64,000 nucleotides of DNA from Liolophura sinensis. Lineage: Eukaryota; Mollusca; Polyplacophora; Chitonida; Chitonidae. The notes under the pieces were generated by a model. That model did not search any database and had not been told where the DNA came from. It saw only the letters and a program-made list of their open reading frames with translations. Location of the stretch: the NCBI RefSeq assembly GCF_032854445.1, contig NC_088297.1, positions 11,554,163-11,618,162 on the forward strand, read 5' to 3'. The position numbers were made by a program, and so were the translations under genes. Positions 1 through 13,799 of the stretch are shown one piece after another (within the stretch, counting starts at the first letter, position 1; every line of letters begins with the position of its first letter).

Positions 1-3000
1 GTTAGCCTGTTTTTAAATGCCCTTCTAGATTTGATTGATTTTGGATGTCTCGATTCTCGATTCGTGATTCTATTATCTGCTTCTTTTAGCCAGTTTCCTA
101 TATTCAGCTGTGTGTAAAATCAGTCATATTCGCTACCAAAATTGCCTTTCATGAATGGCGCTTAACGTCATACATTGCTATGTTGTAGGTCTATATTTTT
201 GCATGGAGAATGCAATTGGAATACTTTTTCTGATTCATAATGTTAAAGATGCCTGGTTTCAACGACAGGAACCCTGCATGAACTGGACTTGAACTCAAAG
301 CGACCGCATTGGTGAGAGGCTCCTAGGTCATTACGCTGCGCTAGCGCGCTAACCAACTAAGCCACAGAGGTAACGGCACCTGAATATAGGCTACTAGCTA
401 AACTAAAGGAATGCACTATTGCTCTACACGTGGATATGTTGAAATTTTATATTCTTGACGCATGACTTAATCCATAGCTGAAGCAACGAAGCTTACACAT
501 CAAGCCAGCGATTTAAACATCTAGGTCCCCTGTGGAAATAAGGAAGGAAAGAAGAAAGCAATGAGTCACTGACTATGGATTTACGTTATATAGCTCTACG
601 ACAGAATTTTGTTAAGCACTAATTAAAATCCGATGCAAAACATATAGGTGAATTGCATTCTGCTGTCACAAATCATCTGTTTCAAACATAAATGACACTA
701 TTTAAAAGTTTATTGTGCTAAAAGTATGACTTCGCCTTAAGGGATTTCATTTTGATGCTTCAAGTTGTCAAATTTTTTTATATAAATTTTTTTAGCGTTA
801 GAAAAAGCAAAACCTTAATCAGTAGATTTCATTATCACTGGCACTATATTTATAGTGCTACTTTACTGTATTGCCATGCAAAAGACACAACGGTTGCGAC
901 GTGTTGTGCAGTCAGAGTACTTACTTTGGACGAAGAAGAACGTTAATATTCGTTCTGACCGTTTATCGAAAGAAAAAACGTTTCTAATTTTGAAAGCCAA
1001 CTCGGAGATAGAATCCCGATCTTTCTGCTAAAAACAAAAAAGGTTCCAACAACGTGGCCGTCGCCGAGCTCCAAGATTTCATGTGATTTGTCTCAGCTTC
1101 GAAGAAACTAAGAGATGATGTTCTCAAGCTGTTGGCTGAGATGATGAACGCAGCTAAGTGCATTTAAGCTGCTTTGCGTGATCGAAATGGAAGCCCGAAA
1201 CAACAGTTCCGGACATGTAATTTAGCTTGTCTGCGATTGGCTAGAAAGATTAGCGCATCATGTTTCCGAACAGGTGCTTTCAACGCTTGGACTAATTTGA
1301 ACCCAGAAATATAGTGTCAAGCTAAACGGATGTGAAATCGTAATATCTTTATGCCCGAAACGTTGAAAATACGATGTTTTTTGTTTTTCGTTGCAGTGTA
1401 GCAAGCAGATACTCGCTGAGAACGACAGATTATAGCACTTTTTTCTCTGCACTTTAAGCAACACCTTCAAAACTCAACATCTGTGACACACACCACTTGT
1501 AATGTTTGCTCGAATTTGTTTGGTTTTGTGCTAACGGCTGGTTTATTCATGTTTAAGTTAGTGTTTTAGAACGTCATTTTAATTGTTCACACAGGTAATA
1601 AACAATGTTTATGTTTTCGTGAATCTGTATTGTTGTAATAAAGTACTACAGAACAGCTTCATCACACACACGGACGTCGTGGGTCAGTATTTTCTGCTGA
1701 CTAAATATGAAATTAAATTTCGTGTATTAATAAATATGTCGCTTTAACTACGCTTAATGTGACATAAAATCCACGTGCGTTGAAAAGGAGCTAGTCAACA
1801 TTTAAAACTTGAAGATTTTGCATAATTTATTTTGCTTCATGAGGTTCAAACTCGTAGTTCATCCGATGGTTAGTTATTGTACTTGAAGTTGAAATTTGGA
1901 CACATTTGTCTTAAGATAACATCGATGAGGGGCACAAATTTTAACTTGTAAAACCCAAAAATAAGCTTTGAGATCGTATTTCAAATTTTGACTTAAGTCA
2001 GAAATGGCTTTGTGGAATCGGCCTTAGGAATTTCAGCTTTCAAATCAAATTTTAGCTTAAGTTAAATTAGCGCGCTAGTGCAGCGTAATGACCCAGGAAC
2101 CTCTCACCAATGCGTTCGCTGGGAGTTCAAGTCCAGCTCATGCTGGCTTCCTCTCCGGCCGTACGTGGGAAGGTCATGCAGCAACCTGGAGATGGTCGTG
2201 GGTTTCCCTCGGGCTCTGTGTGGTTTCCTCCCACCACAATGCTGACGGCCGTCGTATAAGATAAATATTCTTGAGTACGGCGTAAAACACCAGTCAAATA
2301 AATAAATAAATAAAATGATCTGAATCAAGTTCCCTTTGGTTTCTCTGTGTCATTCCTGAAACGACAATATATGTTTATATGTATGTTTGTATTTACGCTT
2401 GCGTTTACACGTCATACTTAACAACTTTTCAGCCATATGCATGACTATGAGGAGTGTGTGTACAGACTGTGTCGTCGTGTCCATGCCGCCAAAGTTCATG
2501 CTCAAAAACACCAGACATGACACTCCATCCATCAATCACTTCTTACTGACACCAGACAAACCAGTCATGTTTCCTTTCTCTACCCTCTGTGTCTTGAGGG
2601 CCCAGGGAGGCTTTGTTATGGCGCGACCCAGGTTTGTTCCCAGGTCTCCCGGTTTGGGATAATATCTGTGACTTTACTGGAGTGAGAAAACTAGCTGTAT
2701 TTCTACCTTCCCCTCGTCGGTGATGCCTTGTCGTTACCAATAGCTCTGGAGTAACGCACCTTATTAGTCCCAGATCTCCGCATGGAGTTCGTCTTTTGCA
2801 AAATGTCTCAACTATGGAGAATAAATTGCATCCTATTTGCGGGCGCTGTTTCTGGATGCCTGTTTGGATTATGGCTCAATAGTTCATTACGACTTCATTT
2901 CTGAGTCGTCGTTAGTGTGTCATGATGACTTGACTACAGATGCATTTTTATAACCATTATATAGAGAGCGTGAAGATAATGTTCTTGAGTGTGGCGTAAA

Positions 3001-4244
3001 ACACCAATCAAATAAATAAATAAAACTACTGCAGCAAGTTTACGGACGCTGGATATTCTCTCGACATTTTGTGTCGCGCTACCGCCAACGGCCTTCGTGT
3101 CACAGAACAACAAGGATTATGTTTGGTAAAACATTCTGACACGAGCAGCCCGGAAACAACGAAAGACATCTACCAGAAATTGCCATATCTGATTTAACCG
3201 TTTATTTCCTCCTAACAAAAAATAACCAAGAAATTTATATCAAACAACACTCTCCTAATCTTCCGACAGTCGAGCGTTTTAGCCACGTTTGCGCATTCCA
3301 AAGCAAGACAAGCGTTCAACACTTTTTGCGCCCAAAACAAACCTCCTTTCACCGAACCCATCGACATTAACGTTTGCTGTATCACGTAAGAAGAGATTCC
3401 CGGAACACCCTAACGTCTGATTTAATCGAACCTGCCCAAAAAATTGGCTATTTATTTTGTGATCAATTCTGGCTGACATAACACCTAACTTTTCTAGAGT
3501 AGCATCTTGTGCTTCGCTCTATCCAAAGCTGTGTAAATCCTAAAACCTTCGCGAGAACCTCAAACGAAAGTATTACTCAGCCGTCGTTTGGTTTCCCGAG
3601 CTCATGACTTAAGTCTTGTGTTTAGTGACACCCAAAGATTCTCACATAACCTAAAGCTGGCGCAATCACGGTTGAGATAAAAATGCAGATCTGCTACAAA
3701 GCCCGTGTGCGTAAAGAAATACGGCTCGTAATGTTATTAATCGTTACATCACATGCCGTTACCCATGCTCATGACAGATCTTTTAAACACAACTGGCCCG
3801 TTTCTGTCATGGACGAATGACACACAAAACAGGCTAAAGGACCTAGTCCAACATGACCAACACGAAAATTGTAGGATATTGTCGTCTGCAGAATTTGCGC
3901 AAGAAAAGCAGAAAACTTGGCACACACGTACGTCATCATGCATACTGGACATGTGTACGTAATACAAGCGTACGAAAGCTGGACCCCCATTATATACCTG
4001 GGAAATCCAAACACAACCGCAAAAATTCTCCAGTGAACCGTTCAACGTTCGAAGTTTCTGAAAATGTCCTTTACGCCTGAATTACAAAATTTTCCGGAAG
4101 ATTTGTTCGGCACAAAGCTTCACGAAGCACGTCTGGAACTCGTTTCAAGGTTAAGCAATTACTAGTGCCAATTTGGGAGACAGCCACAGACGACAAAGGC
4201 TTGAACAGAAGAATCCTGGCAGCTGATGAAATATAGTATCGTTA

Positions 4245-4288
<44 letters not shown>

Positions 4289-5950
4289 TAAGTATACAAC
4301 TTTAACGCAAACACACGTTAAAAACATCAGCATATATATATATAATGTCATAGTCTACTTAGTAGTCCGCTAAGTGTAGTTATACTGTGTATTTCCTTGT
4401 GCACAGGGGAGGTTCATACCACCAAAGTGCTGCCGCCACTGGAGTATGATGTCAAAGGCACCAGACATGACACCCCACCCGTCACATAATACTGTCTCCG
4501 AGCTAACCAGTCCTGTTTCCTTTTTTAGTATCATTTTTAAAATCCTTTGTACGACCTGATCCGGGTTTGATCCCTGGTCCCCCGGACTTCGGGACGGACG
4601 CTTGCTGACGTAGTATATACTTACCTCAGAACTGCACATACGCGATCCACCATGGTCAAATATGAGAATACATTTTCTTGTTACAGTATGGCTTACGCAA
4701 AAGACCGTTCACTGTTATATGTCTCGTATGGACAGACTCCCTGTTTTTTCGATATGTATTATATATCTGGAACATTCGTTTCATTTCCGACTTTACATGT
4801 TTGTTTGTTTTTTGTGACGTCAAGATTGGAGTACTGACGACGTTGCGTAAGCTGTCAATCATTCATGCTATGATTTATTACCTCTGTAGTCGGTGCCGTT
4901 TCATAAAGGTATATGGCTGATTTATTACCGATATGTTAGTAAAATACCAAGTAATCAATCTTGTAATCCTTTTCTTAATCCTCATACGTAACCTTTATAT
5001 AAGTAATTAAGCAATTCTACAGTGATAATTATGTCCACCTTATGTCTGCGTATTAATTATTTCTAGAACAGATCTGGTAGGCTGCAATGCTCTTTACGCT
5101 ATGGTGCTACTCGGCTTATAATTCCCCACTGTTTAACTATTTACATGAACGGTTAGGAAAAACAATGGTTAGAAAGGGCCGTATCTTTCACGGGTGACAC
5201 TTTGCCAGTTCTCACGCTGTCGTCGCTGCTCAGATTTTATTCTCTATGCTGTAAGTTTTTATTATATTATTGATGATTTTTAATTGTTTCATTACTGCCA
5301 GTCCATACAAATTTTATACAGCCCTAGTACATTTACTTCACAAAATATTAATATGACAATATATTTATCAGCCCGCATAATTTCCACATTGTAGGGGGGT
5401 TGTCAAAATGTATTTTCTTCCACAACATCATATCTATTCATCTCTTCTTCGTCAATGACCAACCCTTTTTCCTGCGAATTCACGTGAAGGCTGAACTTAT
5501 TTGCTCTTAAAGGTTCTCCTCCCAGACCACAATAACGCTGCTTCTGTCTGTCTTGTCCCCTGACTTTTTTCCCTCTCCCCATACCCAGACACCTCAGCGG
5601 TAGGGTGGCCGATCTTAGCTGACCTGATGAACAGAGAGCTGCCGCCGGCCCTGTTGTGTTGTCAACGCAAACACCGCTAGCAAACAAAGAAACGTTACAG
5701 GTATTTATTCTTCGATCAGAGCATCTATGAGTTTCCCTCCTCTTTGCAAGTCCCCACCTCCCTCCCTCTTCACCCTCTATCCTCCTCTTCTCCCATGTGT
5801 CCTGGCTCGCTCCTGCCAGTAAATACCGCATCATCCCAAATTGAAACCGAGGTATTTGTCAACAAAGCCTCCCTGTAGCTCTGTAAGGAATGTACAGTCG
5901 ATACTTGTATGCGCTGTCCAACTGCCCTTCCATCGAATTTGCATATTGGC
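1..5950. other. Gene-poor left flank
   Basis: No coding region with family-like sequence was recognised on either strand. The stretch holds SINE-A pieces (273-370, 2067-2315, 2975-3024), SINE-C copies (2385-2665, 4378-4610), one end of an inverted-repeat element (about 1850-2032), a TA/CA microsatellite (about 4240-4285) and an inverted piece of dispersed element E (about 5175-5260). Nothing was recognised in 371-1849, 3025-4239 or 4611-5174. The open frames are short, overlap on both strands and lack codon-like conservation. Confidence 0.6.
1850..2032. mobile_element. Inverted-repeat element F, diverged copy
   Basis: Contains ATTTGTCTTAAGATAACATCGATG and TTTTGACTTAAGTCAGAAA, and ends GGCTTTGTGGAATCGGCC, as in the copy at 47165-47410. 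The left end is unclear. Confidence 0.5.
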
Positions 5951-5954
5951 CATC

Positions 5955-5997
5955 TATAAAAGACGCCGTAAGCCGATGTGAGCGGTGTATTGTCAGT
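5955..5997 (+). promoter_or_regulatory. Candidate TATA promoter with initiator for the chitinase A leader
   Basis: TATAAA lies at 5955-5960 and an initiator-like TCAGT at 5993-5997. The spacing of about 40 nt is longer than the usual 25-32 nt, so the exact start site is uncertain. Downstream comes an ATG-free stretch ending in a good donor (AAG|GTAGG at 6139/6140). This could be the promoter of chitinase A, whose first coding exon is preceded by an intron-like acceptor. No transcript supports this. Confidence 0.35.
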
Positions 5998-6139
5998 TAA
6001 CCAGAGAAGGGGTCTACTATCGTACTGTAACAACAACAACGACGACTCAGCTTGGGGACCATCAAACCGTCGTGAATCTCAAACGGGAATTCTACCGGAT
6101 TTTGCTGATAACTGTTCCCCGGATATCATTTTTGATAAG
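5995..6139 (+). other. Candidate 5' UTR exon of chitinase A
   Basis: This segment of about 145 nt contains no ATG in any frame and ends at a consensus 5' splice site. Chitinase A's initiator ATG (15572) sits 22 nt after a pyrimidine-rich acceptor (TTTTTTCTTCCAG ending at 15549), so a distant non-coding first exon is expected. Joining the two would imply a leader intron of about 9.4 kb. The link is an inference from the pairing of signals. Confidence 0.3.
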
Positions 6140-6371
6140 GTAGGACATTGGTGCAGACTTTCTATTTTTCTTGTGTTATCTTTTTTCCGTTCTTCTGGAT
6201 ACAAAACAAATTCAAGAAAGCTTGCTGTGTTAAAATATAAAAAAGAAGAACTCGATGAGACGAAAGATATTTTCTTTTGCACGTTAAATTGTCCTAGAAT
6301 TTTGGCCTTGTTTTGCACAGAAACCAAAACAAGTGTTTATAACATTTGTCTGGAGAGACTCATATGCTGTG

Positions 6372-6413
6372 TGGGGGGTGGGGTAGGGGTTGGGATGGGG
6401 GTTGGGATGGGGG
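6372..6413 (+). other. G-rich tract with quadruplex potential
   Basis: Several runs of three to six G separated by one or two bases lie on the + strand, as in GGGGTAGGGGTTGGGATGG. It lies about 230 nt downstream of the candidate leader-exon donor. Such tracts can form intramolecular G-quadruplexes; here that is only a sequence-based prediction. Confidence 0.5.
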
Positions 6414-6970
6414 CATTTTTTCGCAGTTATATTGTAGCAAGCATTGAATTATCCTGCTTCAAGGAAATAAATAAATAAAGAGGTGTACCAATGGGAATTT
6501 CCCTTTAAAGAGCTAGATTTGCGGATCAGGATATCTGAGCTCAAATCCCGGTGTGACCACGGAGTAAATTTCTTCAACCTTTGCATCCGATGTTACTGTC
6601 GTTTTGATGTGGTCTAAATCACGAAATGCAGCTCTGTTCCTGTCCAATCTCCTATTGTCTCTTTTGCTTTGTGCTGTACGTCGTTTTGGGAATTGGCCTT
6701 GCGATTATTGATTAGAAACGTCCGTATTGGTTGACGGCTGGTATACGAATGTCTCTTTCGACGCACAGATTTATGCCACACTTGTCCTTGTTACTCTATG
6801 ACATTTTTACATTCAATATACCGCGTACGAACGCCAGCTTTAAAACCATAGTCTATGTCCCACATTAAGAGGGATACCATCATGTTGTACTCGGAATGCG
6901 CTTGGAACACGCACTCGTATTCCAGCCGTCACTCAAAATAATCGTTCCAGGCCTCAAGACTATTTTACTT

Positions 6971-7175
6971 GTACGACGGCGGCCAGCATTGTTGTGGAGG
7001 GAAATCGGGCAGAGCCCGGGGAAAATCCACGACCATCAGCAGGTTGTTGAAAGACCTTCCCACTTACGGGCAGAGGCTTGACCTAGAATTGAACTCATAG
7101 CGACCGCATTGGTGAGAGGCTCCTGGGCCATTGCACCGTGCTGGCGTGCTAACCACCTTGGCCATGGAGGCCCCC
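6971..7175 (-). repeat. SINE-A copy with tRNA-like head, minus orientation
   Basis: The body and tRNA-like head of the A family are present; on the minus strand it begins GGGGGCCTCCATGGCCAAGG. It is somewhat diverged from the 18208 copy and lacks the AAATAAATA tail. Confidence 0.8.
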
Positions 7176-8297
7176 GACAATGAATGAAATGTTCAAATCT
7201 TTTGTATATAATATTAGTGTATAAGTTTGCCGATAATCCAGATATTATCTTAGTTACACTTTGACTGCAACTGTTTTGTATATCCAACGTGAAGATGTAA
7301 TTTAACACGATGAATATAAAACCCCTAGCCCCAGATTAAGGCGAATTAGACGTCATTACGAAGAAGAGTACAATTTTAATCCTACATAGTTAAGCAAATG
7401 AAAGTGGAAAAAGTACATTCCAAAAGAGATCAAATGCCACGTTATCAACACTATATGAAGATTGCCTTTCACAAAAGCTTCTTCATCTGAGTCCCCATCT
7501 TCCAGTTATTAAGCCAAAAAATTAAAAACAAAGCTCTTTGTTTTCAGTATTATTAAAGATATACAGCGTAGAAAGTAAGACCACGTAGAGAGCGACGACA
7601 GTGTGACAGTCGGCAAATGATCACACGTAACCGGTCAAATGAGACCTTTTGTCAATTTACCACAGGCAGGGTTTTATTTTAACTATTCAGAAACCTACAA
7701 TAGATTCAATTACTGATTTGATTTAAAAGTAGAGGAAACGAAATGGTGAAACAGAGATACATTTACCCATACGGCAAACTAGCCAGTATCTTGAGTCCGA
7801 ATTGTGGACAAACTTTCCACTAGCCAGAATTGGAATCGTACGAAAATCCATGAAGGACCATTATATATACCAAGGGTTGTACTCGTTTCATACTTCTGGA
7901 TATTAAGGTAAAACAACATTATGGGGGAAACAGAGATTGTTCCACCTAAACCTGCTGCTGTACAAAGTAATATTATCAGACTTGTCTTCGTTATCGGAAG
8001 CAATTCCCAAAATGACGTTTAACTCAAAAAAAACCCTAAGAATGTCTGTGCTTTATGCTGATGTCTCTGATACACTTTGTCTTCCTAGCTCCCATTGTGA
8101 AAGAGTGCATGGTTTTGTCGTAAAGCAACATAAGTGAGGTTAATATCTGCTCAAAGCATCCAGCATTCATCCCGTGTTCTCCTTACATACCATGGATGTT
8201 CTTTTTACGGCCTTGTTACAGAGTGGAAAATCAAGGCAGAAGTATAGAGCTAAAACAGAATACGGCAGCTGATAGATCTATCACGCATGTCAAATTG

Positions 8298-8473
8298 TCG
8301 GGTTTCTTTTGATTAGATTTATTTTATTTGATTGGTGTTTTACGCCGTACTCAAGAATATTTAACTTATACGACTGCCGCCAGCATTGTGGTGGAAGGAA
8401 ACCCAGCATATCCCGGGGGAAACCATCCGCAGGCTGCTGAAAGGCATTCCTACGTACGGCTCGGGTTTCTTTT
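8298..8473 (-). repeat. SINE-A copy with 13-bp target-site duplication
   Basis: A 5'-truncated SINE-A lies in minus orientation at 8311-8460. It is flanked by perfect direct repeats TCGGGTTTCTTTT at 8298-8310 and 8461-8473. The duplication shows insertion by target-primed reverse transcription. The tRNA-like head is missing. Confidence 0.85.
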
Positions 8474-11400
8474 GTCCAATGTCTTCACAATGATTTTAGA
8501 CGTCATTTAGACGTCTAGTTTTAAGGCCTTCAACGAAATGCCAGTCTGAAATGTAACGATGTCCTCTTAACTTGTTCCAGCAGATGATCTACTACCGACT
8601 GACTAGCTTTTTATCAATATCCCCTTTTCAGCTCCAATGAAAATGTTTCACTGCCAAAGCTAGTTCTTTTCCTTTGCCGGGCAGGGGTTCAAAACCTTAT
8701 GTTGTTCTGAACATGATAACACGTTTGACCATAACTTTTTTTATTGCAGTAGTATTTATTCGATTCTGAGAAGCAGTTCAGAATCTAATGCTGTCTCACC
8801 CGAAACATCGTCCTCGAAGGCCAGCTTTGATAAAAGTAAAATGGCCCACTAGATTGTATTTACAAAGTACTACTGGCTTTGAGGTAACAACAGAAGTATT
8901 GGACAACTGCCAAACCGTACTGCCCGGGTATTTCAACACTTCGCAAGGGTAACTTTGGTTTTGAAGTAATAAGAAGAGAAGTGAACTACGATCTCACACA
9001 GCTGTCCTTGGCTATTTCTCAAGAGTATCTTTGGTTTTGATATAATAATAAGAGTACTGAACCGCTGCTTCACAGCACTCTCCGGTGTTTTTTGACCTTT
9101 CTCAAGAGTACTACAAGTATGAGAACCTTTCAGTACTTTTCGGTCACGGCTTTGTTCTATAAGTCTTTATTTTGCGTGCGAAGAGCACTTCTGTTCACCA
9201 CAAAACACTGACTGTTAATTGTTCTAACTTATCTTGCAGCATTTAACTAACGATCATATCAAAACAGCTTCAACCAAAATGAGAAAGAGCACTGGGAATA
9301 AGGACATTCTCTTGAGATAATGAGATTTCACCTTACTAAATTTGGTGAACTCATATATTGTTAGTTTACATACAATCGCCGTGACTCCGAGGCCGTCTGT
9401 CGTCTCACAACCCTTCGCTTACTCACGGACAATGTCCACGTAACATACAGCGCTGTGACCAATAAATGTAAATTATTGCCTTGCGCCAGTTCGATTTTGC
9501 CGAATCTCGTTTTATCGACCGTTTTCGTGGACTAGGTGACATTTCTAAATCTGGCTACCGAGATGTTTTGAAAGATTTTTCTCCTCCTTATGGGCATCTT
9601 TGGAAGTTAGAGCCAACTCAAGGTCAAGTCTACTTTCGCTCGCTTAGCTTGGCACAGTCATTGGGCTGGTAAATACATCTTTGAAATTAAACCCTTATCA
9701 AAGCTGGCTCTAACCTCGCCTCGGTGCAGAAATGACTTTGAACTCGCTTCACCTCTTGCAGTTTGTTTACCTTGTGTCGTCGCCAAAATGCAACCTCTGA
9801 AATGTAGCTGCCGCCCAGTTCAAATTGAACACAAATGAATGCCATACCCATCGAATCCTTCGCATGGAGATCGACATTCGTGTTTGTGCCTTAACGCCTA
9901 CTCAAGATTTCTGACTCCTATATTCAGAAAAATCTATATCTAGAAAATTGTATGAAGGCGATAAATTTTTAAAGGATCATGTGTGAGCAGTCTAAAACAT
10001 TAAGCATTTCCTGAAGCGATAAAGAATTAAGAACGCAAAATTTCTAAGTTTATGAGCCGTTTGTGTAGTCGCTTGTAATCATTACTTCAGAAATCGGAAC
10101 AGCCACGGCTCAACTTTTAAAACGGCGTCCTTGCTTTAGATGTATATCCTCTCACCATAAAGCAACCCAGCCACATGACCCTTAGATCAATTCACTACTA
10201 TATTCTGCGACTTAATGGCAGAAAATGTATTAGGTCTATGACGATTTGTGCTATATATGCTTTTTCATGAATCTAATCAGGTATTTTTCAGTCACCAACT
10301 ACTCATATCTTTGAAATGAAACTGTCTCTGGATCAGCCAGGGTTCCAGATATATACAAGTCATTTACTTCAAAGGCTTACCTCTTCTCTGATGATCAAAT
10401 CTGACAACAGGTCAACAAATGGAAATGGAACTCTCTAGAGTTTCGACATTGGATTTCGTTAACCTGAATTCTAATTTGACTAGGAATGTAATTTGACACC
10501 TAATATAACGCTGATACGGGTGAGGCTTGTAAACGCACAGTTTTTTCAGGTGTACATGGCACGATGCGATTTATTGGCTGTTTGTTCTGAATTTTTTTCC
10601 ACGCAAAAGCCAAACTGCCGCCACCTAAATGCAGTAATTTTAAGCAAGGCGACCAAATAAACGTGTACAAGGATTTCCACTTGAAGTCAGGACGCTGAGT
10701 GAGATTTTCAGTCATCTTGTCTTGTACTATTATAGTGCCATGAACTGTATCCATGACTACCGGCGGCCATCTTGTCATCTTCAAACCAGACGATGTAACT
10801 GAGTTCTCTGTTGTTTATTTTGCTATTTGCTCACTAAATCGTCGTGTCAATAGATGCGGCTCTCTGGGGACTTAAAGGGATTGAATGAAGAATGTGTAGT
10901 CTGGGTATAGGGCTGAGAAATGCACACAGATATTGAATCACGTGATCAGTTGGATTGAAGACATGCCGATCAAAAAGGTCTTGAGTCAACTAACATGGCT
11001 GCCGTACATGCAGCGACATGGAACAATTTCCAAATATTGCACTCTGGCATCCTACCGCTTTTATCATGATAGGACTATTCCGTGAAATCGTTGCTATGAT
11101 GAGTAATTTACGCCGGTAAATCTGTCCGACAATGTACATACTGCTTCGTAGCCATTTTGTTTGCTGTCTTACAGCGAAATAATGTTGATCGTGTTGATAA
11201 AACACTGAATGGAAACAATTTAGCATGTTTAACAAATAAAATTTAAAAAAAAACATTGTTTCTAGAAAGTTTTCCTTAACAAATAACTTCACAATTCAAA
11301 TGCCTTGCTCAAACGATTCTGTTGGATTTCACCTTGGCTTAAACTTGATATATTTTTTGCTTTCTGTCCGTCAGAAAACAACTATGACGTAAATCCAACA

Positions 11401-13578
11401 TATCCGATACACACATAATCCAATATGAACACCGGCGACTAAGTTTACATTTGTTTTGTTTCTGACGGAATTCAGTGTGAGACAACATTTAAGAGGTTCC
11501 CAGGTCGTCGCTGTTTATACACTAATTTAGTGATTCACGTAGCCATGTAGTCCAGTGTCCGCGTCCGCCTTTAAAAGCACGGTCATGTTTTTAGTAACCA
11601 CCCAACTAACGGCCTAAATGTCGTGACCGAGTCGCACGAGGTGAAATAAGCCAATCGATTAATCGACTGACTGCTTCACAACGTCAACATTTGTTGCATT
11701 CCGGCAAATATGATCTCGACAAATTTCTCTTGGACCGCATAACAAAGTTCCCCGATCGGCATCATGCTTAAAGTTTGCCCATCACCTACAAACAAGTGGC
11801 TCCATTATTCTCCTTTTCCACACAGTCTTTCGCTTGTAAACATTAGTTTCTTGTCTTACTAGCGTCAGAAATTCTGGCCTGGGCAAAAATGGCTGTGTCT
11901 CATTTATTCTCAAACCATCGGCGTAAACTTACGAAAACGCACATCACTTGTTATCTGCGATAAGTCGACCAGTGGTGTTTTAATGTCATTGTGTGCTAAA
12001 TATGATGACGACACAGCAGTTTGACTAATTCTACACAACTGAAGCCTAATACTAGTATATACCAATAAACATCACTGCATGTATTTGTTTTCCCTATTTC
12101 CACTTTTGCAAGTTATCACACTGCCATTGCTGGTCTGTTTGTATTCTTTCTTTAACTATATCGTCACGTTGGTCATGCAATTCCTCTAACGATGGGCTGG
12201 TAGAATTCGGGATGCTCATTTTGGTGATCAAATACAATTGCATCTATAAACCTGATCTTTTAGGTTTTCTTCATTGTGTTTCTATTGTAATGAACAACAC
12301 TAGAGCAGCAATGTTATTTCAGCAGTTATTTGTTAGTATAGTTTTAGTATTGTAATCGGACAGATAACTATCTTTTTGGTCGTATTTGCTCAACTGTAAT
12401 GACATGCATATTATTAAATTGTCTGAGAAACCGCTCACATTAAAATCGCCTTGTCTGCTTTCATCCAACACTGATTTTCTAAAATTGCCTCGGTTGCTAA
12501 AATCCACATAAGGATATATTGTTTTCATCGAAAATGAAGAGCGCAGGCATCTCTGATCCAATCTGCTGCAAATTTACCAACAGAAAGAAACAACGTCCAG
12601 ATCATCGATTCTGAAGTGAGGATTCGTTTTTCTGTAGTCTGATACGGATTTGCACTCTTTCACTTGTGCAAAGACTCGAAAAAGAAAAAAGAACCAAACT
12701 AAAAACTTTAAACAAACCTGCAACACAGACGCAGGAAAACATCAAAACCTGTCAAATCTCATATTAAGTCCAATCGGTAATCTCCGCCGTGGCGGTCTGG
12801 ATATCTCGCCAAGTGTTGTCACACTGGATCACGTGACTATAGCCGTCAGGTTTTAATCTTTACCGTGTACACCCGGCGCGATCGCATTCTTTTGGCATAG
12901 GTCTTAGCGACGTCGACTAGGCCGGTCGATTCTAAGACGTTCCATGGAATTCTAAGTTTGACGAGCGCTGACTTAGGCAAGAACTCGTGGGGGGAAACAA
13001 TTGAACGCAACGTTTCTAGGTACGTCAGCTCGATATATGTTCTATTATATTTTTGTCCTCAAAGATTTGGATTATCGTATACAGTAAGGATTTACTTTAA
13101 CAATGTTCATCTCACTGTATTTGGGCGGCATCATTCACAAAATCCATGGCATTTTTCCGTATTGATTTGAACACACTTTTGTTTCATTTATGAGATCCTT
13201 TTCTAAGGTTCTGCCACGATGGTTGTCTAAATACATGGAAACATCTTCTCGTGTGTTTCTAATTATATCATTCAAAACCGCCAAACCAACTTTCCGTTTT
13301 GACTTGATTACTATTTTTCCATTTATGAAAACCTCGTCAAAGATTTTTCTGAGATGTTCTCTAAATAACTAAGAAGAATATCTTCTAATGTATTGCCTTT
13401 CAGTTATCCTTTATAACCTTCAAAGCACCGTCCTTGTTGATTTGATCAAGTTTTGCCGTATTTTTTATGTGGAAGAGATTGCCTCAGGAATACCGTGAAG
13501 CAAAAGTATTATTTCTGTTATCTCATTTGTTTGCTCGACGTCTAGCTGTTGATCCATATCCAGCTCTGCTATGTGGGC

Positions 13579-13799
13579 CTCCGTGGCGGAGGGGTTAGCA
13601 CGCCAGTGTGGCGCAATGACCTAGGAGGTGTGAGCTCAAGTCCAGCTCATGCTGTTGGGAACGTCTGCCACAAACCTGCGGATAGTTGTTGGTTTCCCCG
13701 GGCTTTGTCCGGTTTCCTCTCAAAATAATTCCGGCCGCGGTCGTATTATTGAAATATTATGTGAGTATTGGAGTAGAGCACCAATGAAATGAATAAATA
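13579..13799 (+). repeat. SINE-A copy, plus orientation
   Basis: It has the tRNA-like head GCCTCCGTGGCGGAGGGG, a B-box-like GAGCTCAAGTCC, the diverged body and the tail ending GAATAAAT. It lies in the candidate leader intron of chitinase A. Confidence 0.8.

Noticed and set aside
5403-5834. 143-codon open frame on the minus strand
   Set aside because: Low-complexity, purine-rich strand with no recognisable domain. Overlapping frames of similar length exist and no splice or promoter context supports it.
5978-6478. 166-codon + strand open frame
   Set aside because: It covers the candidate leader exon, its donor and the G-rich tract. The product shows no family features, and the frame includes intron-like and GGGG-repeat sequence.
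9481-9672. 63-codon + strand frame as a small gene
   Set aside because: Short, isolated, no recognisable family and no clear splice or promoter context.
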